Below are positions 34,106 to 39,317 of a stretch of 39,317 nt of DNA, piece after piece. Position numbers and translations under genes: made by a program. The notes under the pieces were generated by a model. The model searched no databases and was not told the origin of the DNA. It saw only the letters and a program-made list of their open reading frames with translations. The stretch comes from Planctomycetota bacterium. GTDB lineage: Bacteria; Planctomycetota; UBA1135; UBA2386. How positions within the stretch are numbered: position 1 is the first letter of the stretch; every line of letters starts with the position of its first letter. The DNA lies in NCBI GenBank assembly GCA_029936315.1, contig JAPYTD010000007.1, positions 10,154-49,470 of the forward strand, in the 5' to 3' direction.

Positions 34106-34809
34106 TTGCCGCTAGTCCCTGGAAAGCCTGTTGGCGCGCTGGCTGGGTTTGCTGAACTTGGGTCTACGGAGCCGTCTGCTTCTTGTAGCGTCGCGGCTTC
34201 ATCCGGAGTCATGCCCGAAATGGCAAGCGTCGAAACGCGGGCTTTGATCAGCAACGTCTCCTTCTGGTCGGGGTGATCCGCATCGAGTTTCGGGAAGTAG
34301 ACGATCACCGCGACTTCTTCGAACTCATCGGCACTGGGGGCCTTTTCATTCAGTCGATCGTCGATGTCGTCGAGTTGTTGTTCTTCGTATTCCTGGGCAG
34401 TCAGGTTGCGTTCGCTGGCGCGCCGGTAGTCCTGGCGGTCGCGTTCCCATTGTACCCGGTCGCGCGCTTCGGAGTCGTCGCCGGCCGCTTCGTTGGCCAC
34501 TTCGGCTTCGGCCTCGGACACGGCGGTCTCGCCGAGCACGATCTTGAAGCTGAAGCCTTCGTACTTGTCGATCACGATGACCATGCCCGACTCGGGCCGA
34601 ATCTCGTGCGCGCCGGCCATTAGCTCGGACAGATGTTCTTCGGCGATCTCGCGGGCGAGGCGCCAGTTGCGGGCATGGGTGGCGTCGATCAAGGCGTCGG
34701 TGCGGATGCCGATGTAGGCAATCGTCACCGTGGCAACGATGACCATCGCGACCAAGGCTTCGATCAGCAGCATGCCGCCTTCCGACTCACGGCCACTTGT
34801 TGCACGCAT
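34102..34809 (-). CDS. gspI: Type II secretion minor pseudopilin GspI-like
   Basis: A 235-residue minor pseudopilin. The leader ends in SEGGMLLIEALVAMVIVATVTIA (cleavage expected after Gly, Glu at +5), then a globular domain containing RNWRLAREIAEEHLSELMAG, the part of GspI that packs against GspJ and GspK. Family members are usually about 120-130 residues. Here a long, highly charged insert of about 65 residues (100-165; Glu/Asp/Arg/Gln-rich, AEAEVANEAAGDDSEARDRV onward) splits the domain, with a conventional C-terminal strand after it (EVAVIVYFP). The ATG overlaps the gspH stop by one base; its stop overlaps gspJ. The order G-H-I-J matches type II secretion operons. Confidence 0.85.
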   Translation of the reverse strand: MRATSGRESEGGMLLIEALVAMVIVATVTIAYIGIRTDALIDATHARNWRLAREIAEEHLSELMAGAHEIRPESGMVIVIDKYEGFSFKIVLGETAVSEAEAEVANEAAGDDSEARDRVQWERDRQDYRRASERNLTAQEYEEQQLDDIDDRLNEKAPSADEFEEVAVIVYFPKLDADHPDQKETLLIKARVSTLAISGMTPDEAATLQEADGSVDPSSANPASAPTGFPGTSGK

Positions 34810-35399
34810 CAGAATGCTCCCTCGCCAACCGCGGTCGGCTTGGCGATTTCGCCTTCTTCCGACTTGAGGATCTCGACCTTGCCAGTCAGGCCGCGAATGA
34901 GCACGGACCAGATCATCGTCTCGTCGTTCGCGAGTGTGATCGCGATCACCTGGTCGGCGGTGAAGCCGTATTCATCAAACACGACTCGATACATGTCCTT
35001 TTCGATGATGCCGCTCTTGGCGTCGCCGGCGCCGGCGAAGGCGACGCCAGTCTCGAGGTCAACCCAGTCCTTGTGCTCGTCGAGTGTTTCACTGTCGTCG
35101 TAGACGACCTGGTCGCTGGTCAACCGTTCTTCCGGCGGCAGGATTGTGCGGTAGCGTCCGACCGTCAGGTCGAACTCCATCTCCATGCGCTTTGCCTGGA
35201 TGCGAGCCTCCGAACGAATCATCTGCAGTTTCGTCATGATGGCCTTGGCCGAGCCATCGAGACGGGCGCTGGGCACCAGCGCGCTGATGTTTGGGGCGAT
35301 GATTCCGAGCAACAGAGCCATGCCAGCGATCACGCAAATCAACTCAAGCAGCGTAAAGCCGGCCGAGCGATCGTTGTTGGTAGTGCCATCCATGCGCAT
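34809..35399 (-). CDS. gspH: Type II secretion minor pseudopilin GspH-like
   Basis: A 196-residue pseudopilin with a leader ending in AGFTLLELICVIAGMALLLG (cleavage after Gly, Glu at +5) and the FimT/GspH-type globular domain (LDGSAKAIMTKLQMIRSEARIQAKRMEMEFD, in parts). Length is normal for GspH. Two ATGs (35399 and 35393) are possible starts, with no clear ribosome-binding site before either; the longer is used. It sits 30 bases after gspG and overlaps gspI by one base, in an operon. Confidence 0.85.
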   Translation of the reverse strand: MRMDGTTNNDRSAGFTLLELICVIAGMALLLGIIAPNISALVPSARLDGSAKAIMTKLQMIRSEARIQAKRMEMEFDLTVGRYRTILPPEERLTSDQVVYDDSETLDEHKDWVDLETGVAFAGAGDAKSGIIEKDMYRVVFDEYGFTADQVIAITLANDETMIWSVLIRGLTGKVEILKSEEGEIAKPTAVGEGAF

Positions 35400-35429
35400 G
35401 TAAGTCGTATCGGCCCCGGAACGGGTGGC

Positions 35430-35861
35430 TTACCCGTCTCTTTGGGACTTACTTGAGATGTCGTCGTCGGTGCCGGGCGATGTGTCCGGTCCACAGCTAA
35501 TGACCTCGAAATCGCGGTGGGTGTCGCCTTCGACCAGCTCGTAATCCGTGTTCCACGGATCCTTGGGAAGTTCGAGCAGTTCGCTGCGGCCCTTGTCGTC
35601 CTTGGTGACGAGGTCTTCGAGCGTCTCAGGTAGGCGGCTGTGCTTGGCGTAGTACATGCGTACGCTGCCGGCGATCATCTTTACGTCGGTGAGCGCCTTG
35701 CCTTCCTTGGCCTCGTCACTGGCGCTCATGATATTGGGCACCACGATCGTTGCGAGCAGGCCGATAATCACGATCACGACCATGATTTCGACGAGGGTGA
35801 AGCCGCGTTGGGAGGCGCGCACTGGGGCGGGGTTCAGGGCGGATTGGTTCTTGGCGTTCAT
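35430..35861 (-). CDS. gspG: Type II secretion major pseudopilin GspG
   Basis: The major pseudopilin, which assembles into the piston-like pseudopilus that drives protein export across the outer membrane. The 143 residues have a basic leader, the prepilin peptidase site QRGFTLVEIMVVIVIIGLLA (Glu at +5), and the family end PKDPWNTDYELVEG with a calcium-site-like CGPDTSPGTDDDI. Length matches the family. It is the first gene of the G-H-I-J cluster. Read on the minus strand, GCTAGACT (35874-35881) lies 12 bases before the ATG and may be the -10 of its promoter. Confidence 0.93.
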   Translation of the reverse strand: MNAKNQSALNPAPVRASQRGFTLVEIMVVIVIIGLLATIVVPNIMSASDEAKEGKALTDVKMIAGSVRMYYAKHSRLPETLEDLVTKDDKGRSELLELPKDPWNTDYELVEGDTHRDFEVISCGPDTSPGTDDDISSKSQRDG

Positions 35862-35873
35862 AGTCTCGTCCGA

Positions 35874-35881
35874 AGTCTAGC
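35874..35881 (-). promoter_or_regulatory. -10-like element before gspG
   Basis: On the minus strand this reads GCTAGACT, containing TAGACT (four of six matches to TATAAT), 12 bases before the gspG start. No clear -35 is seen. Confidence 0.3.
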
Positions 35882-35972
35882 AGTTTGCGGGCGGAAACAG
35901 GCCCGTGAGACGGAGCTGAGGCCGGTTCCTTCCCGGGGGGAACGGCCCTACGGAGCCCCGGTGGGGCCTCCG

Positions 35973-36242
35973 TCACCGAATCAGCCGCGTGTATCGGCAG
36001 AAACTCTGCAAGCTGAGGGTCGCAAGTGCGGTACTGGCAACGCGTCCGCCGTCTTCGCCCCAGACCCCGATTGGGTCCCAAGACCCCTTGGCAGCGCCAT
36101 CTTTACTCTGTCCGGTAAGCAGCGCCTTGCTGAGGTCCTGAGACCAGCAGCGCCAGTGGCGGCCACCTGCTTGGTACATGGCCATGCTGCACCAGTGCCA
36201 TGCGTAAAGGTCGATGTTGCCGGTATTCGGGTTCCAGGCTGG
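35973..36242 (-). pseudogene. C-terminal remnant of a squalene-cyclase/prenyltransferase-fold protein
   Basis: The minus strand is open for 89 codons with strongly G/C third positions. The product matches, by recollection, the C-terminal end of the planctomycete family with the squalene-cyclase/prenyltransferase alpha-barrel: NPNTGNIDLYAWHWCSMAMY, QAGGRHWRCW, GSWDPIGVWGEDGGRVASTA and LQSFCRYTRLIR. A stop (36243-36245) precedes it in frame, and no other frame upstream continues the homology. What lies upstream is the start of the S9 peptidase gene. Full-length members run to several hundred residues or more, so nearly all of the N-terminus is missing. It is therefore a truncated pseudogene, probably left by a rearrangement. 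An ATG at 36185 would allow a 70-residue product, so a short expressed peptide cannot be excluded. Confidence 0.75.
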
Positions 36243-36288
36243 TCATTGGATTGTAGCCACATCGGCCCCAGCCCGCGATGATCCGGCC

Positions 36289-38322
36289 ATGCGCATGCTT
36301 CGAAGCCTCGCCGTGGCCGCTCTCGCGGCCCTGTCCTTGCCAGTCCAGCACCTGTCCGCCCAGAAGGTTCTGACTCCGGAAATGCTCAACACCCTGCAGC
36401 GGGTTGGTGGGCTGAGCCTCGCCCCGGACGGCAAGCACCTGTTGTTCACGATCAGCACGCCTGACATCGCTGCGAACAAGAGCACCACCAAGGTCTACGT
36501 GCTCAATCTGATGGAGGCGCGGCGCAAGCCGACCGAAGTCGCGGTGGGTCGGTCGCCGTACTGGTTGCCGGGTGGCGTCGCGTACGCGTGGGTCACCAAA
36601 GAAGGTGTCGTCTACCGCCATCTGTATGAGGATGGTCCGGATCGCGTCATCAAGGTGTCGGGTGGAGTGAGCAACCTGCATTGGTCGCCGAGTGGCGACC
36701 ACATTGCCTTTACGCAATCCGTCAAGCTCGACCAGTTGGTCACCGAGAAGCACGCCGACCTGCCGCAGGCCGAGGCGCGTGCGTACGATGACCTGCTGAT
36801 TCGTCACTGGGACCAATGGAACGATGGCACCTACAGCCATCTGTTCGTGCAGCCTGTCGAAGGTGGAGGGGCGGCGAAGGACCTGTTCCCCGACGAGAAG
36901 GTGCATACGCCGCTGATGCCCTTTGGTGGTGCTGAGCAGATCCGTTGGTCGCCGGATGGCAAAGAACTGTGCTACACCGCGCGGCGCGTGCCGAACCCCG
37001 AAGCGAGCACGGACTCGAGCCTGTGGGTGGTGCCAGCAGGTGGCGGCGAGCACCGCAACTTGACTGAAGGCATGCCCGGCTACGACCAAGAACCGCGCTA
37101 CTCGCCGGACGGTCGCTTCATCGCGTTCTCCAGCATGGAGCGTGCCAGCTTCGAAGCCGATCGCGTGCGACTGATGCTGCACGATCGCAAGACGGGCAGC
37201 AACCGCGAGCTACTGCCGGACTTCGACGCGTCGCCCCACGACGTCACGTGGAGTGCCGACAGCAAGCAACTGTTCTTCACCATCGACGTGCAGGGCACGA
37301 CCCAGATCTACACGACGATGCTGGATAAGCCGAACGCGTCGCCGGTCACGACGGGGCGTCATCGCCTGTCGAGCATCCAGGTTGCGCCCGATGCCAAGAC
37401 GATCTATGCGATGATGACGACGACCGAGCGCGCTGCCGAAGTCGTGCGGGTTGACGTCAAGACGGGCCGCATCACCATGGTCACGGACGCGAACCATGAT
37501 GCCTACGCTGGCATGTCGTTGCCGCAAGTCGACGCCGAATGGTTTGACACGACCGACGGTAAGAAAGTGCACGCTTGGATCATCAAGCCGCCAAACTTCG
37601 ACGCCAACAAGCGCTACCCGATGCTGCTCTACTGCCAGGGTGGTCCGCAATCGATGGTCGGCCAGTGGTTCTCATACCGCTGGAACTTCCACTTGATGGC
37701 GGCGCAGGGCTACGTCATCGCAGCCGTCAACCGTCGCGGCCTGCCCGGCTTCGGCCAGGCATGGAACGACCAGATCTCGCGCGATTGGGGCGGTCAGGCG
37801 ATGCAGGACCTGTTGTCGGTCAACGATGCGATGACCAAGCGGGACTACATCGACGAGCAGCGCGTCGGCGCCGTCGGCGCATCGTTCGGTGGCTACTCGG
37901 TGTACTGGTTGATGGGGAACGGTGGCAGCCGCTTTGCCTGCATGATTTCGCACTGTGGCGTGTTCAACCTGGAGAGCATGTACCTTGCGACCGAAGAACT
38001 GTTCTTCGTCAACTGGGACATGGGCGGGCCGTACTGGGCTTCGCCCGAAATCGCCGAGGGCTACCAGAAGTTCTCGCCACATCGCTACGTCAAGAACTGG
38101 CGGACGCCGCTGTTGGTTATCCACGGCGAGCACGACTATCGCGTGCCGTATGACCAAGGCCTGCAAGCGTTCACAGCGGCGCAGATCCAGGGCGTGACCA
38201 GTCGCCTGTTGTTGTTCCCGGAGGAAGGCCACTGGATCTTGAAGCCGCAGAACGGGGTCTTGTGGCAGCGTGAGTTCTTCTCTTGGCTCGACCGCTTTTG
38301 TGGCGAGGGTGCGAAGAAGTGA
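36289..38322 (+). CDS. Secreted S9-family serine peptidase (prolyl oligopeptidase / DPP-IV-like)
   Basis: Cleaves short peptides, typically after Pro or Ala, or removes dipeptides. The 677 residues start with a signal peptide (MRMLRSLAVAALAALSLPVQHLSAQ, in two parts), so it acts outside the cytoplasm. A beta-propeller follows (about 35-410) with repeating PDGKHLLFT, WSPDGKELCYT, YSPDGRFIAFSS and WSADSKQLFFT blades. The C-terminal alpha/beta hydrolase (about 420-677) has the nucleophile motif GASFGGYSVYW (Ser532), Asp616 in GEHDYRVPYDQG and His648 in EEGHWILKPQN, a complete catalytic triad in the expected order. The ATG at 36289 is used because the signal peptide begins there. Its stop overlaps the next gene (GTGA). 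Confidence 0.95.
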   Translation: MRMLRSLAVAALAALSLPVQHLSAQKVLTPEMLNTLQRVGGLSLAPDGKHLLFTISTPDIAANKSTTKVYVLNLMEARRKPTEVAVGRSPYWLPGGVAYAWVTKEGVVYRHLYEDGPDRVIKVSGGVSNLHWSPSGDHIAFTQSVKLDQLVTEKHADLPQAEARAYDDLLIRHWDQWNDGTYSHLFVQPVEGGGAAKDLFPDEKVHTPLMPFGGAEQIRWSPDGKELCYTARRVPNPEASTDSSLWVVPAGGGEHRNLTEGMPGYDQEPRYSPDGRFIAFSSMERASFEADRVRLMLHDRKTGSNRELLPDFDASPHDVTWSADSKQLFFTIDVQGTTQIYTTMLDKPNASPVTTGRHRLSSIQVAPDAKTIYAMMTTTERAAEVVRVDVKTGRITMVTDANHDAYAGMSLPQVDAEWFDTTDGKKVHAWIIKPPNFDANKRYPMLLYCQGGPQSMVGQWFSYRWNFHLMAAQGYVIAAVNRRGLPGFGQAWNDQISRDWGGQAMQDLLSVNDAMTKRDYIDEQRVGAVGASFGGYSVYWLMGNGGSRFACMISHCGVFNLESMYLATEELFFVNWDMGGPYWASPEIAEGYQKFSPHRYVKNWRTPLLVIHGEHDYRVPYDQGLQAFTAAQIQGVTSRLLLFPEEGHWILKPQNGVLWQREFFSWLDRFCGEGAKK

Positions 38323-39230
38323 AACGCTTGGCGGCTTTGATGTTGCTGGTCTGCGCGACCGCGTGCGTGGTGCCACCCGAGTGGCAGCGTGACATGCAAG
38401 TGGCTCTCAGTGAATCGCGTCGCACGACGCAGGATCTGATCGTTTACTTCGCGTTGCCGGGCCGCGACGCGAGCGATCTGATGGAGTCGCGCCTTGGCGA
38501 TCCGGTGGTGATCGCGGCGCTGCAGCGGGGCAAGTTCGCGGCCGTCATCGCAGATGGCATCGAACGCAAACGGCTCTACAGCGAGTGGATCGGTGGCGGC
38601 GAAGGCATGGGGGTTTGTGTGCTCGACGGCCAGGGCTACTGCTATGCCGCACGGCCGGGGCCGCAGGATCCTGAACAGGTTGCGGCGTTCCTGGACGTGT
38701 GCGCCAGCAAGCGGGCAGAGTTGGCGACGCTGCGGGCCATGCTGCAGCAGCCGACGGTGTCGCCGATGGACCAGCACGCGCTCGGCAGTCTGTTGCTCGA
38801 TCTTGGTTGCCGCGTGCATTGCGAGCAGCTGCTGATTGACGCAGCGTTAGCCGGGGTTGCCGATGCCAACCATCGTCTCGCCCGATTGTATGCACTCGAT
38901 GGCAACGTGACCGCCGCGCGTCGCTGGTTGAGGGCGTCTCCAAAGACACCCTCCTCGATGCTGACCGAGGGCTACGTGTTGTTCAAAGAACGTCGTCACG
39001 GCGAAGCCGCGAAGGTGTTGGCTGCGGCGGTTGCGACCAACCGACTTGGTTTCGAGCGCCAGCATGCGCTGCTGTATCTGGGCAAGTCCCTGCACGAAGA
39101 CAAGCAGGACGAGCAGGCGATTCCGCTGTTGGAGGCGTTGGCAGCCGAAGGCACGGGCAGCACGTTCGAAGCCGCCGCTCGCCACACGCTGAACCACATC
39201 TACAACCCAGACGACGGTCACGCGCACTGA
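38319..39230 (+). CDS. Lipoprotein with thioredoxin-like and TPR-like domains
   Basis: A 303-residue lipoprotein: the signal ends in VCATAC (Cys16), a slightly unusual lipobox with Ala at -3. Residues 30-135 resemble a thioredoxin-like fold (TTQDLIVYFALPGRDASDLMES, KFAAVIADGIERKRLYSEWIGG, GVCVLDGQGYCYAARPGPQD) but lack a CxxC active site, so no redox role is evident. Residues 150-300 are TPR-like helices (LLLDLGCRVHCEQLLIDAAL, ANHRLARLYALDGNVTAARRW, EGYVLFKERRHGEAAKVLAA). The start is a GTG at 38319 overlapping the S9 peptidase stop by 4 bases, so the two are coupled; the lipoprotein may hold or assist the peptidase at the membrane. No specific function is recognised. Confidence 0.75.
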   Translation: MKRLAALMLLVCATACVVPPEWQRDMQVALSESRRTTQDLIVYFALPGRDASDLMESRLGDPVVIAALQRGKFAAVIADGIERKRLYSEWIGGGEGMGVCVLDGQGYCYAARPGPQDPEQVAAFLDVCASKRAELATLRAMLQQPTVSPMDQHALGSLLLDLGCRVHCEQLLIDAALAGVADANHRLARLYALDGNVTAARRWLRASPKTPSSMLTEGYVLFKERRHGEAAKVLAAAVATNRLGFERQHALLYLGKSLHEDKQDEQAIPLLEALAAEGTGSTFEAAARHTLNHIYNPDDGHAH

Positions 39231-39294
39231 CCTGACACTGGATCTGTCCACCAGCCTCGCGGATCTGCTGCGGGTGCGAGAACTATCGGGCTAG

Positions 39295-39311
39295 CGACTA
39301 GCTGCTAGTTG
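39295..39311 (+). terminator. Possible terminator hairpin at the window edge
   Basis: A 7-bp stem (39295-39301 with 39305-39311, one G-U pair) has a 3-base CTG loop, 64 bases after the last stop. CTAG occurs three times here, which is uncommon in this G/C-rich sequence. The window ends 6 bases later, so a T tract cannot be judged. Confidence 0.35.
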
Positions 39312-39317
39312 GCGACT

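Larger units (their letters stand above)
35862..36288. other. Gap between gspG and the S9 peptidase gene
   Basis: This 427-base divergent region holds the gspG promoter motif at its left end and the cyclase-fold remnant through most of its length. It has only about 45 bases left for the S9 peptidase promoter. Nothing else is recognised in it. Near 35920-35970 there are G/C-rich inverted segments that could fold, without a T tract. Confidence 0.6.

Noticed and set aside
32612-34276. 554-codon plus-strand frame running through serS and gspJ
   Set aside because: It lies antisense to the collagen-like gspJ and overlaps serS in another frame; Ala/Val/Gly-rich product with no domain, and both opposing genes are certain.
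36103-37182. 359-codon minus-strand frame across the S9 peptidase gene
   Set aside because: Antisense shadow; no motif, and the cyclase-fold signature lies in a different frame that ends at a stop before this gene.

Overview
This window is a G+C-rich, gene-dense bacterial chromosome segment that most likely comes from a deep-branching planctomycete (Planctomycetota). The pointers are a lamin-tail secreted protein whose C-terminal domain is of a type I associate with planctomycete secreted proteins, a Ser/Thr kinase encoded next to an ECF sigma factor and a C-H-C-C anti-sigma-like protein, an orphan pseudopilin cluster, several membrane/coiled-coil/HEAT-type proteins, and the C-terminal remnant of a planctomycete-type squalene-cyclase/prenyltransferase-fold protein. 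I see no rRNA, tRNA, CRISPR array, insertion sequence, integrase or phage gene. This is core chromosome with lineage-specific inserts rather than a mobile island. The taxonomic call rests on family recollection, not on a search.

Layout. 1-4.1 kb, minus strand: a secreted lamin-tail protein and a PAS-PAS hybrid histidine kinase. 4.1-5.0 kb: a poorly coding gap with a TGG microsatellite, one possible tiny membrane protein and a structured leader before metK. 5.0-9.0 kb: metK, a zinc-ribbon/TM/coiled-coil/HEAT protein and pyruvate kinase. 9.0-11.8 kb: rplM-rpsI, then a YebC-family gene overlapping a gene for a degenerate receiver+GGDEF protein. 11.9-18.6 kb: a signalling block of six same-strand genes (helical FHA-like scaffold, small membrane protein, membrane Ser/Thr kinase, ECF sigma factor, zinc-binding anti-sigma-like protein, membrane coiled-coil protein), closed by a long hairpin. 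18.8-20.9 kb: sucC-sucD. 20.9-22.8 kb: a small membrane protein, a TatA-like protein and a long-chain polyprenyl diphosphate synthase. 23.0-27.6 kb: a lipoprotein, a ResB-like protein and a CcsA-like protein, forming a System II cytochrome c maturation operon. 27.6-29.4 kb: folD and a rhomboid protease, divergent. 29.4-33.0 kb: a large secreted protein of unknown function and serS. 33.0-35.9 kb, minus strand: gspG-gspH-gspI-gspJ pseudopilins with no gspK and no assembly machinery beside them. 36.0-36.2 kb, minus strand: the cyclase-fold remnant. 36.3-39.2 kb: a secreted S9 peptidase translationally coupled to a thioredoxin-like/TPR lipoprotein.

How the genes work together. The kinase/ECF/anti-sigma block looks like one envelope-to-transcription signalling unit. 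The lipoprotein/ResB/CcsA operon matures c-type cytochromes, and the nearby TatA-like and prenyl synthase genes also serve the respiratory membrane. Many genes overlap by 1-4 bases (ATGA or GTGA), implying translational coupling. Clear Shine-Dalgarno sequences are uncommon. Several start codons instead have a GCTAnnnT-like -10 motif only about 10-20 bases upstream, which suggests short leaders.
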